Positions 6,828 through 16,099 are shown, numbered from the stretch's first letter. The stretch is 28,860 nucleotides of DNA from Lachnospiraceae bacterium (GCA_902363835.1 CABJBM010000044.1:1-28860), one strand, 5' to 3'. Notes: generated by a model from the letters alone, not told the origin. Numbers and translations: made by a program.

Positions 6828-7412
6828 ATGCAGCTTTTAAAGGACAGAATACGGAAAGATGGAAAGATTAAGTCCGGTGATGTGCTGAAAGTGGACAGTT
6901 TTTTAAATCACCAGATGGATATCAAGCTGTTCGTGGAGATCGGAAAGGAGTTTAAGAGACGCTTTGCCGATTGTGAAGTGAATAAGATTCTGACAATTGA
7001 GGCTTCCGGCATTGGAATTGCCTGCATTGTGGCCCAGTATTTTAATGTACCGGTGGTATTTGCAAAAAAGTCCAAGACAAAGAACATCGCAGGTGATGTA
7101 TACACCACCCCTGTGGAATCCTTTACCCACGGAAGGACTTATGACATCATGGTTTCCAAGGAATTTTTGGGAGCCGATGACAAGGTATTGCTGATCGATG
7201 ATTTTCTGGCTAACGGAAAAGCCCTGGAGGGTCTGGCAGCGATTGTAAAAGATTCCGGCGCAAAGCTGGTAGGTGCAGGAATCGTAGTGGAGAAGGGCTT
7301 TCAGCCCGGAGGGGACCGTTTAAGAGCCGAAGGAATCCGGGTAGAGTCCCTTGCGATCGTGGAAAGCATGGATGAAACCACCGGCACCATATGTTTTCGG
7401 GGTGACCGATGA
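6828..7412 (+). CDS. xpt: xanthine phosphoribosyltransferase
   Basis: A 194-residue type I phosphoribosyltransferase that salvages xanthine to XMP using PRPP. The PRPP loop is visible as L122-I-D124-D125-F-L-A-N-G130-K. The N-terminal 'MQLLKDRIRKDGKIKSGDVLKVDSF' region and 'KKSKTKNI' are typical of Xpt and distinguish it from apt. GAGGAGG precedes ATG 6828 at good spacing. The stop overlaps the next start (ATGA, 7409-7412), so translation of the HAD gene is coupled. No purine riboswitch is recognised upstream; the leader is instead taken up by large palindromes. Confidence 0.95.
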   Translation: MQLLKDRIRKDGKIKSGDVLKVDSFLNHQMDIKLFVEIGKEFKRRFADCEVNKILTIEASGIGIACIVAQYFNVPVVFAKKSKTKNIAGDVYTTPVESFTHGRTYDIMVSKEFLGADDKVLLIDDFLANGKALEGLAAIVKDSGAKLVGAGIVVEKGFQPGGDRLRAEGIRVESLAIVESMDETTGTICFRGDR

Positions 7413-8206
7413 GTGAAAAAAGGAAAATTCTGTTTTTTGATATTGACGGCACGCTTTTTTCTGAAGTAAACCGGAACGTGCCGGAAAGCGCAAAGCAGGC
7501 GGTTAAACGGGCGCGGGAAAAGGGACATCTGGTATTCATCAACTCCGGAAGGACCTATTGCCTTATCGGGCCGATTGAACAGCTGATTAAAGTGGACGGC
7601 TACTGCTGCGGCTGCGGCACCCGCATCATTGCGGGAGACCAGGTTCTTTTCTCCGCTGCAATCCCCCATGAGCAGGGGATTGAGATCAAGCGGATCATAC
7701 AGGAGTACAATCTGGATGGGGTTTTAGAGGGAACGGAAAGCTGTTATTTCAGAAAGGAAACTTCCCGCTTTCCCCAGGTGGAGAAATTAAAGGAAATCGT
7801 AGAACAGGAAGGGAATCTGTCTCCCCATGGCTGGGAAGAGGATTGCTATGACTTTGATAAATTCTGCGTCTTTGCAGATGAAAAAAGTGATTTAAAAGGC
7901 TTTTCCCGGGTCCTGGGACTGGATTTTGAGATCATTGACCGGGGCGGCGGATTTTATGAGTGCGTTCCCGCGGGATATTCCAAGGCAACGGCCATTGAGC
8001 TGGTTTTAGAGCACTATGGAATTGCCCTGGAGGATGCCTATGTGTTCGGTGACAGCACCAATGATCTGTCCATGTTTGAATATGCCAAGAATTGTATCCT
8101 TATGGGACATCACAGCGTGGAGCTGGAGCCTTATGCAACCTTTTATACCAAGAACGTGGAAGATGACGGTGTTGCTTATGCCATGAAAAAGCTGGAGTTA
8201 ATATAA
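7409..8206 (+). CDS. Cof-type HAD-IIB phosphatase
   Basis: A 265-residue HAD hydrolase with all four motifs: D11-I-D13-G-T in 'FFDIDGTLF', the Ser in 'FINSGRT', K192 in 'GYSKATAIE', and D215-S-T-N-D219. A type IIB cap lies between motifs II and III, as in YwpJ/YidA-like sugar or nucleotide phosphatases. It overlaps xpt by 4 bases, so a nucleotide- or phosphoribosyl-related substrate is possible but unproven. The pair ends at the strong hairpin at 8251-8298. Confidence 0.9.
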   Translation: MSEKRKILFFDIDGTLFSEVNRNVPESAKQAVKRAREKGHLVFINSGRTYCLIGPIEQLIKVDGYCCGCGTRIIAGDQVLFSAAIPHEQGIEIKRIIQEYNLDGVLEGTESCYFRKETSRFPQVEKLKEIVEQEGNLSPHGWEEDCYDFDKFCVFADEKSDLKGFSRVLGLDFEIIDRGGGFYECVPAGYSKATAIELVLEHYGIALEDAYVFGDSTNDLSMFEYAKNCILMGHHSVELEPYATFYTKNVEDDGVAYAMKKLELI

Positions 8207-8250
8207 GTTCCCAGACCTGGCAGGCTTTTGTTATAATTTGATAGAATAAA

Positions 8251-8298
8251 GAAGGGGCTGCCGCAAAAATGAAAAAATCATTTTGCGGCAGCCCCTTC
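8251..8298. terminator. bidirectional terminator between convergent genes
   Basis: A perfect 18-bp stem (8251-8268 with 8281-8298, GAAGGGGCTGCC.../...GGCAGCCCCTTC) sits between the HAD gene (plus) and the FAD oxidoreductase (minus). On the minus strand it is followed by TTTATTCTAT; the plus-strand tail is less T-rich. Confidence 0.82.
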
Positions 8299-8333
8299 AA
8301 CCACTTTCGTGGGAAGTTTTACTTTCTTATAAC

Positions 8334-9743
8334 TTAGTCCATAGCTGTGAGAATGCTTCTGGCTACGCTTAAGCCGTTGGCAGATGCCTGCTGAAGCCCT
8401 CTTGTTACGGAGGCGCCGTCGCCGATGGCGCGCAGGCCTTCTACGCTGGTTTCAAAATCAGCGTTGACCACCACCTTGTTGGAGTAGAACTTGACCTCCA
8501 CACCGTATAACAGGGTTTCATCGCTGGCAATACCCGGAGTCACTTTATCCAGGGCAAGAAGCATTTCTTTTATGTCAACCATAATCCGGTGAGGGAATAC
8601 CAGGGATAAGTCGCCTGGAACCGCATCCTTTAAAGTGGGGATTAAGTTGTTGCGGCATAAACGCTCTTCCGTGGTGCGTCTGCCTCTCTGGAAGTCGCCA
8701 AAGGTCTGCACCAGGATCTTGCCGTCGCAGAGCATGTTGCTTAACTGGGCGATCTGCTTGCCGTATTCAATAGGAGTCTTAAATGGTTTTGTAAAGTTTT
8801 TGGATACCAGGATGGCAAAGTTGGTGTTGTTTGTCTTGTATTCCTGGGATTTATAGGCGTGGCCGTTGACAACTGCCAGCCCGTTTTCATAGTATTCCGT
8901 GGCTACTTCGCCGGAAGGGTTGGTACAGAAGGTGCGGACCTTGTCGTCAAAGGTAGGGGTATGGTAAACAAGCTTGGCCTCATAAAGGTTCTTATTCAAA
9001 AACTCCATGACCTCATCCCGGACCTCTACCCGGACACCGATGTCCACGGTTCCCACCTTTGTCTCGATTCCGTGGTTTTCACAGATATGGCTGAACCAGT
9101 CAGAACCTTCACGGCCGATGGCAGACACGATTTCCGGCGCATAACAGACTTCTTCCTTATCTGTAATAACACCCTTTGCTTTATTATCCTCGATGATAAT
9201 ATCCTTTACCATCGTATTAAACGCCATTTCAACCCCCTGCTCCAATAAGTGCTCCTGGAGGCGGGTATAGATTTTATAGCCTTCTTCCGTTCCTAAATGG
9301 CGGATGGGGCATTCAATCAGCTTTAGGTTGGCTCCAATGGCCTTACGGCGGATCTCCTGGATCTCTTTTTGCTTATCAATGCCGTAAACATTGGTGTCTG
9401 CACCGAATTTCAAATAAATGTTGTCTGATTCCTTTAACAGTTCCACTGTCTTATCGTATCCAAGTATTTCAGGAAGGTTTCCGCCAACATCGGGAGACAA
9501 GGATAATTTTCCGTCGGAAAATGCTCCGGCTCCTGCAAAGCCTGTGGTAATGGAGCATGGTTTGCAGCCTACGCATGTTTTTGTGATCCTTTTGGGACAG
9601 GTCCGGTTTTCAATCCGGCGGCCCTTTTCGATCATAAGGATCTTAAGGTCCGGCTTTTTCTCGATCAGCTCATAGGCACAGAAAATGCCGGAGGGGCCTG
9701 CGCCGATGATGATTACATCGTAATTTTTTGAAATATCCTTCAT
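8334..9743 (-). CDS. FAD-dependent oxidoreductase with a four-Cys motif (COG2509-like)
   Basis: A 469-residue flavoprotein. The N-terminal Rossmann motif G14-A-G16-P-S-G19 binds FAD. Next comes C49-x7-C57-x2-C60-x2-C63, then 'GFAGAGAFSDGKLSL', typical of the group annotated 'NAD(P)/FAD-dependent oxidoreductase / FAD-dependent dehydrogenase'. A closing FAD block is 'LRAIGDGASVTRGLQQASANG'. The Cys cluster could hold an iron-sulfur centre; this is inference. The physiological reaction is unknown. I prefer ATG 9743 because AAGGAG lies 9 bases upstream; the in-frame codons at 9749 and 9752 are too close to it. It stands alone, with its own promoter at 9845-9874. Confidence 0.88.
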   Translation of the reverse strand: MKDISKNYDVIIIGAGPSGIFCAYELIEKKPDLKILMIEKGRRIENRTCPKRITKTCVGCKPCSITTGFAGAGAFSDGKLSLSPDVGGNLPEILGYDKTVELLKESDNIYLKFGADTNVYGIDKQKEIQEIRRKAIGANLKLIECPIRHLGTEEGYKIYTRLQEHLLEQGVEMAFNTMVKDIIIEDNKAKGVITDKEEVCYAPEIVSAIGREGSDWFSHICENHGIETKVGTVDIGVRVEVRDEVMEFLNKNLYEAKLVYHTPTFDDKVRTFCTNPSGEVATEYYENGLAVVNGHAYKSQEYKTNNTNFAILVSKNFTKPFKTPIEYGKQIAQLSNMLCDGKILVQTFGDFQRGRRTTEERLCRNNLIPTLKDAVPGDLSLVFPHRIMVDIKEMLLALDKVTPGIASDETLLYGVEVKFYSNKVVVNADFETSVEGLRAIGDGASVTRGLQQASANGLSVARSILTAMD

Positions 9744-9844
9744 GAACATCACTCCTTTTTCCTTCTAACCCATATAGTCAACTATTCTGGTAGTTGGTAG
9801 AAACGCCGGGCCGATTATGAACTTAATATAAGCGCAACAGCTTT

Positions 9845-9874
9845 ATTCTATCATAATAAATACGGAAATGACAA
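9845..9874 (-). promoter_or_regulatory. sigma-A promoter for the FAD oxidoreductase
   Basis: On the minus strand: -35 TTGTCA (9874-9869), 18-bp spacer, extended -10 TGA-TAGAAT (9850-9845), 102 bases before the chosen start codon. Confidence 0.6.
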
Positions 9875-9902
9875 GAGATATCCATGGCTCGGATGAACTT
9901 TT

Positions 9903-11561
9903 TTATATGTACGTTTTTATCATCCGGTTGATCTTATTTCTCATCCCTATGAAGTAGGCGCTTGATTTGGGGTAGGAACGAAAGGTGATTGGTTCGGATA
10001 AATCTTCTTCTAAAAGCCTGATAACAGCCTCTTTTCCAATATAAGATTCCAGAAGCTTTAATGCCCTGTGATCCTGTTTGGCCTCATAAAGGACCATAAG
10101 GCGTATGGATTCCTCCGGAACGCCGTCAGGGCCGGGATAAACCAGGAAGGCATCGCCGGAAGGAAAGCTTCCCTCAGCGTCTGTTACCTCATAAGGATTT
10201 ATGTGGTGTAAGGACTGCTCGGAATTGTAGAAATTGAATCCCCAGTGAAGGATTCCCTCAATTCCATATTTGTATACCTGAAAGCCGTAAACCCGGTTTC
10301 TTGCCGACGGCATTGCCATAAAGCGGTTGGAGACATCCACACATTGGGCCGTGCAGTAGTAACTCCATAAATGGGGAACTTTGTGGTCCAGGAACGGCTC
10401 TATGTGGTCGGTGGCGCAAACCGGGCGTTCCACGATTCCCATTTCATAAAAGGAATAATCGGATAAGGCATCCAGGAGCTTACAGTCCTTTAAATGGGGC
10501 ATCACGGATTCCCTGGCAATGGAATAGGATTCCAGATGTTCTTTTTCCGGTTCATCGGAAATATGGAAAAAGGTGTTTTCAAGAATTCCAAGACGGCTCA
10601 GTTCTTCCTTTAAAGCAGGGAGAAACTGGTCTAAGAAAACCGTGTATGCCCCTGTGGAAGGAGTGTCCCAGCCAAAGAGCCGGATCTCTTTTCCCTCCCT
10701 TGTTACCATGATCTTGGGAGCGTGGTAAGCGCCCCACTGGGTAAATAAGTGGGCCATTTCAAAATAGAGGATCCCTGCATTTTTGCAGATGTTCACCCAG
10801 CGCTCCAGGCGGGAAAAATCAAAGAAAAAGCGGTTTTTTTCCTGGCGGATGGAGACCAGCTGAATGGTGGTGCGCTCTCCTCCTGCCGCAGTATCCAGGG
10901 GCGGCGTGAAAATGGGGGTGAGGATCATGTTCATTCCCCTTTTTCCATAAAGAGAAATGAATTGTTCCAGGATGTTCCAATGCTCCTCGGAGAATACGGG
11001 AACCTTATAGTAATCGGCCAGACAGTCCCCATGAAACCATTCCGTATGGAAAAGCTTCTGGGCGGGAAGGGGGATGGGGATCACTTCAATGCTAACGGTT
11101 ACGGAAATCACTTCTCTGCCCTTACTATCGGCCAGGGAGATGGTCACCGGGTAGCTGCCCCCCGGAATGATGCCCGGGATGGTGACATCGATCCACAAGC
11201 TCTGCCAGCGGCCTGGCACCAGAACCAGGCTGTTGTCCTCAAGGTCTCTTAGAAGGTCCGGATAAAGACCGGGAGCATGGCTTAAATAATTGCTGTCACG
11301 TTTTTCATGGGCAGGGTAAGAGGAGGGCACATGAAGTACCTGACGAACCCGTATGATGTTCTTTAGGGCAGAGGAAATCCTGACCCTTAATGTTTCCTTT
11401 CTCAGGCCTTTAAAACAGCAGGCCGCCTGGAAGGAGATAATTTCTCCGTAAAGGCCGTTAAAACGGCAGCACTCCGGTGAGAATACAGGCTCCTGGCAGG
11501 GAAATACCTTTTCCAGGGAGCTTAATACAATCATGCGGTAAGTGTTTGAACATTGTTCCAT
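9903..11561 (-). CDS. DUF4091 / GH123-like glycoside hydrolase-domain protein
   Basis: A 552-residue protein. An N-terminal beta-rich region (to about residue 165) is followed by a TIM-barrel-like region starting 'LFHTEWFHGDCLADYY', as seen in DUF4091 proteins annotated as glycoside hydrolase domain proteins. The adjacent acids D336-E337 in 'FFHISDEPEKEH' resemble the Asp-Glu pair of GH123 enzymes, which use substrate-assisted catalysis on N-acetylhexosamines. That link is an inference. There is no signal peptide, so it is likely cytosolic. GGAAAGGAG precedes the start by 6 bases. It has a near-consensus promoter at 11633-11661 and no partner genes to name a pathway. Confidence 0.8.
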   Translation of the reverse strand: MEQCSNTYRMIVLSSLEKVFPCQEPVFSPECCRFNGLYGEIISFQAACCFKGLRKETLRVRISSALKNIIRVRQVLHVPSSYPAHEKRDSNYLSHAPGLYPDLLRDLEDNSLVLVPGRWQSLWIDVTIPGIIPGGSYPVTISLADSKGREVISVTVSIEVIPIPLPAQKLFHTEWFHGDCLADYYKVPVFSEEHWNILEQFISLYGKRGMNMILTPIFTPPLDTAAGGERTTIQLVSIRQEKNRFFFDFSRLERWVNICKNAGILYFEMAHLFTQWGAYHAPKIMVTREGKEIRLFGWDTPSTGAYTVFLDQFLPALKEELSRLGILENTFFHISDEPEKEHLESYSIARESVMPHLKDCKLLDALSDYSFYEMGIVERPVCATDHIEPFLDHKVPHLWSYYCTAQCVDVSNRFMAMPSARNRVYGFQVYKYGIEGILHWGFNFYNSEQSLHHINPYEVTDAEGSFPSGDAFLVYPGPDGVPEESIRLMVLYEAKQDHRALKLLESYIGKEAVIRLLEEDLSEPITFRSYPKSSAYFIGMRNKINRMIKTYI

Positions 11562-11632
11562 AAAAATCTCCTTTCCTTTATTAGCTTTTTACGCCGCTCA
11601 AGGCGATGCCTTCCAAAACCAAAATAATTCTT

Positions 11633-11661
11633 ATTATAACTGGTAGCATTTTGCTTTTCAA
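11633..11661 (-). promoter_or_regulatory. sigma-A promoter for the DUF4091 gene
   Basis: On the minus strand: -35 TTGAAA (11661-11656), 17-bp spacer, perfect -10 TATAAT (11638-11633). It lies 72 bases before the start codon. Confidence 0.8.
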
Positions 11662-11693
11662 CTGTTTAAAAAACAAAAAGGACGGTGTTTGCC

Positions 11694-11722
11694 TTTACAT
11701 CTCAAGAATGAACTGTTAAAAT
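11694..11722 (+). promoter_or_regulatory. candidate promoter for pth-mfd
   Basis: TTTACA (11694-11699), 17-bp spacer, TAAAAT (11717-11722). A transcript from it would begin near 11729, right at the foot of the hairpin at 11731-11765. I see no better match closer to pth. Confidence 0.42.
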
Positions 11723-11730
11723 AAAAAAGC

Positions 11731-11765
11731 AGCGTTAGACCCCCGGTATTGGGAAATCTAACGCT
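11731..11765. other. hairpin between the divergent DUF4091 and pth genes
   Basis: AGCGTTAGA (11731-11739) pairs with TCTAACGCT (11757-11765); inner CCC/GGG extend the fold. It has TTTT on the plus side and, read on the minus strand, a TTTTTT tract two bases beyond the stem. It therefore looks like an intrinsic terminator pointing toward the DUF4091 promoter, where no upstream minus-strand gene exists. It may shield DUF4091 from antisense transcription, or be a 5' hairpin of the pth mRNA. Confidence 0.6.
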
Positions 11766-11841
11766 TTTCGGGCGTTTGAAATCTCTAAAAAGTCATGAAT
11801 CGGAACTGTAATTAATATAGACAATAGTAAGGAGAATCATC

Positions 11842-12408
11842 ATGTATATCATCGCAGGATTAGGAAACCCGACAAGGGAATATGAAAAAACCAGGCACAA
11901 TGTGGGGTTTGAGGCTGTGGACGTTCTGGCGGACAAACTGGGAGCCAGGGTAACGGAAAAAAAGCACAGGGCATTTTATGGAACCGGAAGGATCGGATCG
12001 GAAAAGATCGTTTTGTCAAAACCACAGACCTTTATGAATCTAAGCGGTGAGAGCATCCGGGCAATGGCGGATTTTTACAAGGTGGAGCCGGATCACATCA
12101 TCATCATCTGTGATGACATCAATCTGGCAGAAGGCCAGTTAAGGATCCGTACAAAGGGGAGCGCCGGAGGCCATAATGGTTTAAAGAATATCATAAGCCA
12201 TCTGGGAACCCAGGAGTTTTTAAGGATTCGTGTGGGAGTGGGGGAAAAGCCAAAGGAAATGGATTTAGCAGACTATGTTCTGGGCCGTTTTCCCAGGGAA
12301 CAGGAAGATGTTATGGCTCAGGCTTACAAGGATGCGGCAGAGGCTGCCATCATGATGGTTACGGACGGAGCAGAAGCGGCAATGAATTATTTTAACAGAA
12401 AGAAATAA
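11842..12408 (+). CDS. pth: peptidyl-tRNA hydrolase
   Basis: A 188-residue Pth that recycles tRNA from peptidyl-tRNAs released during stalled or aborted translation. It opens with 'MYIIAGLGNPTREYEKTRHNVGF', with catalytic H19, and the conserved D91-D92 follows in 'IICDDINLAEG', plus 'GSAGGHNGLKNI'. Length is normal. AAGGAG precedes ATG 11842. mfd begins 9 bases after the stop. In B. subtilis the small gene fin lies between pth and mfd; here there is no room for it. Confidence 0.97.
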   Translation: MYIIAGLGNPTREYEKTRHNVGFEAVDVLADKLGARVTEKKHRAFYGTGRIGSEKIVLSKPQTFMNLSGESIRAMADFYKVEPDHIIIICDDINLAEGQLRIRTKGSAGGHNGLKNIISHLGTQEFLRIRVGVGEKPKEMDLADYVLGRFPREQEDVMAQAYKDAAEAAIMMVTDGAEAAMNYFNRKK

Positions 12409-12417
12409 GGAGATTTC

Positions 12418-15400
12418 ATGAGTGATCTATTTGAAAAACCATTAAGGGAATTAAAGGATTTTGAGGATCTTTCCAGTGATCTGTTAAAAAGGGCCGGTCC
12501 TGTTATGGCAAGCGGATGCATGGATTCCCAGAAGGTTCACCTGATGTATGAAGCGGCAAAGCAGGAAGGCTTAAGGCTGGTGGTGACCTATGACGATACA
12601 AGGGCCAGGGAGATTTATGAGGACCTGCGGTTCTTTGACCCTGATGTATGGCTGTATCCGGCCAGGGATCTTTTGTTTTTCAGCGCGGACATCCACGGAA
12701 ACTTACTGACCAAGCAGCGTATGACCGTGTTCCGCCATTTAATGGAAAAGTCCTCCGGCTGGGTGGTTACCACCTTTGACGGGCTTATGGACCACCTTCT
12801 CCCGCTCCGGTATTTGAAGGAGCAGGTGCTGTCCGTGGAAGGCGGCCAGACCATTGATGTGGAAAAATGGAAGAAGCGCCTTACAGAACTGGGATATGAG
12901 CGAATGGCCCAGGTAGATGGCATGGGACAGTTTTCCATCAGGGGCGGGATCATTGACGTGTTCCCCTTAACCGAGGAACTGCCGGTGCGCATTGAACTGT
13001 GGGATGAGGAAGTGGATTCTATCCGGACCTTTGATATTGAGAGCCAGAGATCCATTGAGCAGCTGGAAAACATACGGATCTATCCGGCCACGGAAATGGT
13101 ACTCACAGGGAAACAGATTGAGGAAGGAATCCAAGTCCTTGAAAAGGAAGCAAAAAAATACGAAAAGGATTTAAGGGCTAAGTCAAAGATCGAAGAGTCT
13201 GCCAGGATCCGTTCCATTGTCTCTGAATTTTTAGAGGGGCTTAAGGATGGATTCAGACAGCATGGACTGGATGGCTATATCCATTATTTCTGCCAGGAGA
13301 GCGTGTCTTTTCTGGAATATTTTCATGGAGAAAATTCAGTTGTGTTCCTGGATGAGCCGGAGCGGCTTAAGGAAAAAGGGGAAACCGTGGAAATGGAGTT
13401 TCGGGAAAGCATGATACACCGGCTGGAAAACGGCTACCTCCTTCCCGGGCAGACCGGGCTTCTTTTCTCCGCAAAAGAAATGCTGGCAAGGGTCCAGACA
13501 AAAACCACGGTGTATTTAACCGGCCTGGAACAGAAGCTTTCCGGTTTTACGGTAAAAAACCGTTACAGCTTTCAGGTGAAAAATGTAAATACTTATCAAA
13601 ATGGGTTTGAGCTTTTGATCAAGGATCTGACCAGATGGAAAAAGGAAGGGTACCGGGTGATTCTTTTATCCGCTTCCAGAACCAGGGCCAGCCGTCTGGC
13701 AGGTGATTTAAGGGAATATGACTTACGGGCTTACTGCCCTGACCAGGGAGGAGAGAGCCAGGAGGTGAAGCCAGGGGAAATCCTGGTTACCTTCGGAAAT
13801 CTCCACCGGGGCTTTGAATACTCCATGATAAAGTTTATCGTCATCACGGAAGGCGATATGTTCGGAGTGGAGAAAAAGAAGCGGAAACGGAAAAAGACCT
13901 CTTATGAAGGGACCAAGATCCAGAACTTTTCCGACCTTTCCATCGGCGATTATGTGGTTCATGAGGATCACGGCCTTGGAGTTTACCGGGGCATTGAAAA
14001 AATCCAGCAGGATGGAGTGATCAAGGATTACTTAAAGGTAGAGTATGCGGACAACGGAAACTTATATCTTCCTGCAACAAGGCTTGACGGCATCCAGAAA
14101 TATGCCGGCGCGGAAGCAAAAAAGCCAAAGCTGAACCGGCTGGGAGGCGAGCAGTGGAACAGGACCAAAGCCAGGGTAAAGGGTGCGGTCAAAGAGATCG
14201 CAAAGGAGCTGGTGCAGCTTTACGCAGCCAGGCAGCAGACTCATGGGTTCCAATACGGAGAGGATACGGTCTGGCAGAAGGAGTTTGAAGAGATGTTTCC
14301 CTATGAGGAGACCGAGGACCAATGGGATGCCATAGAGGCTGCCAAGGCGGATATGGAGAGCAAGAGGATCATGGACCGCTTAATCTGCGGGGACGTGGGA
14401 TACGGGAAAACAGAGATTGCTTTAAGGGCTGCCTTTAAGGCGGTCCAGGACGGAAAGCAGGTGGTTTACCTGGTTCCCACTACCATTCTGGCCCAGCAGC
14501 ATTACAACACCTTTGCCCAGCGGATGAAGGATTTTCCCGTTCGTGTGGATTTAATGTCCCGTTTCCGGACGGCCGGCCAGATGAAAAAGACCCTGGAGGA
14601 TTTAAATCGGGGCATGGTGGATATTGTGATCGGAACCCACCGGGTCTTGTCAAAGGATGTGCAGTTTAAGGATCTGGGGCTTCTTATTATTGATGAGGAA
14701 CAGCGCTTTGGTGTGGCCCATAAGGAAAAGATCAAACAGCTGAAGGAAAACGTAGATGTGCTGACCCTGACGGCAACTCCCATTCCAAGGACTCTGCACA
14801 TGAGCCTGGTAGGGATCCGGGACATGAGTGTGCTGGAGGAACCTCCTGTAGACCGTATGCCAATCCAGACCTATGTTATGGAGCACAACGATGAGATGGT
14901 GCGGGAAGCCATTCACAGGGAACTGTCCAGGGGAGGACAGGTTTACTATGTATACAACCGGGTAAGCAACATTGACGAGGTGGCAAACCACATTGCCGGC
15001 CTGGTTCCTGAGGCAGCGGTGACCTTTGCCCACGGGCAGATGCATGAACATGAGCTGGAACGGATCATGTTTGACTTTGTAAACGGGGAAATTGATGTTT
15101 TAGTCTGCACCACCATCATTGAAACAGGTCTTGATATTCCCAATGCAAACACCATGATCATTCAGGATGCGGACCGCATGGGCCTTTCCCAGCTGTACCA
15201 GCTGCGGGGACGGGTAGGGCGTTCCAGCAGGACCTCCTATGCGTTTCTCATGTATAAGCGGGATAAGCTGCTAAAGGAAGAAGCGGAAAAACGCCTTCAG
15301 GCCATCCGTGAATTTACGGAGCTGGGCTCCGGGATCAAGATCGCCATGCGGGATTTGGAGATCCGGGGGGCAGGAAATGTTCTGGGAGCGGAACAGCACG

Positions 15401-15966
15401 GACACATGGAAGCGGTAGGGTATGACCTTTACTGTAAGCTCTTAAATCAGGCGGTTTTAGAGCTTAAAGGACAGAGAAAAGAAGAGGAAAGTTATGAGAC
15501 TGTGGTGGACTGCGATATTGATGCGTACATCCCAACTTCCTATATTAAGAATGAATATCAGAAACTTGATATATACAAACGGATTTCCGGCATTGAAAAT
15601 GAAGAGGAATACATGGATATGCAGGATGAGCTGATGGACCGTTTCGGCGATATTCCAAAGCCGGTTGAGAACTTGTTAAAGGTGGCCGGCATAAAGGCTC
15701 TGGCCCACAGCGCCTATGTGACTGAGGTGAATATTAACCGCCAGGAGATCCGGCTGACCATGTATAAGAATGCAAAGCTGAAGGTGGAAGGGATTCCTAG
15801 GATTATTGATCAGTACAAGGGGGATTTAAAGTTCCAGATGGGAGAAGAACCAAGGTTTTTCTATCTTGACAAAAAGAAGAACCAGTCTACGGATGCTATG
15901 ATCAGCCAGGCTGAGGTGATCTTGAAACAGATGCGGGAATTGTCTGAAAAAAATGAAAAAATATAA
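12418..15966 (+). CDS. mfd: transcription-repair coupling factor
   Basis: A 1182-residue Mfd, the expected length. It removes RNA polymerase stalled at DNA lesions and recruits UvrA. Domains in order are the UvrB-homology region (about 1-330), the CarD-like RNA polymerase interaction domain near 500-575 ('LSIGDYVVHEDHGLGVYRG'), a RecG-like translocase with Walker A G658-D-V-G-Y-G-K664-T and DEEQ box D759-E-E-Q762, helicase C domain with 'QLRGRVGRS', and a C-terminal TRCF domain. AAGGAG overlapping the pth stop serves ATG 12418, so it is co-transcribed with pth. No frameshift is seen. Confidence 0.98.
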   Translation: MSDLFEKPLRELKDFEDLSSDLLKRAGPVMASGCMDSQKVHLMYEAAKQEGLRLVVTYDDTRAREIYEDLRFFDPDVWLYPARDLLFFSADIHGNLLTKQRMTVFRHLMEKSSGWVVTTFDGLMDHLLPLRYLKEQVLSVEGGQTIDVEKWKKRLTELGYERMAQVDGMGQFSIRGGIIDVFPLTEELPVRIELWDEEVDSIRTFDIESQRSIEQLENIRIYPATEMVLTGKQIEEGIQVLEKEAKKYEKDLRAKSKIEESARIRSIVSEFLEGLKDGFRQHGLDGYIHYFCQESVSFLEYFHGENSVVFLDEPERLKEKGETVEMEFRESMIHRLENGYLLPGQTGLLFSAKEMLARVQTKTTVYLTGLEQKLSGFTVKNRYSFQVKNVNTYQNGFELLIKDLTRWKKEGYRVILLSASRTRASRLAGDLREYDLRAYCPDQGGESQEVKPGEILVTFGNLHRGFEYSMIKFIVITEGDMFGVEKKKRKRKKTSYEGTKIQNFSDLSIGDYVVHEDHGLGVYRGIEKIQQDGVIKDYLKVEYADNGNLYLPATRLDGIQKYAGAEAKKPKLNRLGGEQWNRTKARVKGAVKEIAKELVQLYAARQQTHGFQYGEDTVWQKEFEEMFPYEETEDQWDAIEAAKADMESKRIMDRLICGDVGYGKTEIALRAAFKAVQDGKQVVYLVPTTILAQQHYNTFAQRMKDFPVRVDLMSRFRTAGQMKKTLEDLNRGMVDIVIGTHRVLSKDVQFKDLGLLIIDEEQRFGVAHKEKIKQLKENVDVLTLTATPIPRTLHMSLVGIRDMSVLEEPPVDRMPIQTYVMEHNDEMVREAIHRELSRGGQVYYVYNRVSNIDEVANHIAGLVPEAAVTFAHGQMHEHELERIMFDFVNGEIDVLVCTTIIETGLDIPNANTMIIQDADRMGLSQLYQLRGRVGRSSRTSYAFLMYKRDKLLKEEAEKRLQAIREFTELGSGIKIAMRDLEIRGAGNVLGAEQHGHMEAVGYDLYCKLLNQAVLELKGQRKEEESYETVVDCDIDAYIPTSYIKNEYQKLDIYKRISGIENEEEYMDMQDELMDRFGDIPKPVENLLKVAGIKALAHSAYVTEVNINRQEIRLTMYKNAKLKVEGIPRIIDQYKGDLKFQMGEEPRFFYLDKKKNQSTDAMISQAEVILKQMRELSEKNEKI

Positions 15967-15996
15967 AAATTGACTTTTAAAATAAGATTCATTTGG

Positions 15997-16024
15997 TTGA
16001 TTTTTGCCTATTTTGTGATATAAT
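15997..16024 (+). promoter_or_regulatory. sigma-A promoter for the 61-aa ORF
   Basis: TTGATT (15997-16002), 16-bp spacer, TATAAT (16019-16024) with an upstream TGA extended -10. It starts 31 bases after mfd and lies 76 bases before the small gene. Confidence 0.7.
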
Positions 16025-16099
16025 AGTAGTAGAAGAAGGGATTTAGCCCCAGATACTTTCTTTGCTTCAAATTTAATGGTTCGGAGAAAGGTGGTAGCT

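Noticed and set aside
10749..11252. 167-codon plus-strand frame inside the DUF4091 gene
   Set aside because: Antisense to a gene with a clear promoter and RBS; no start signal of its own.
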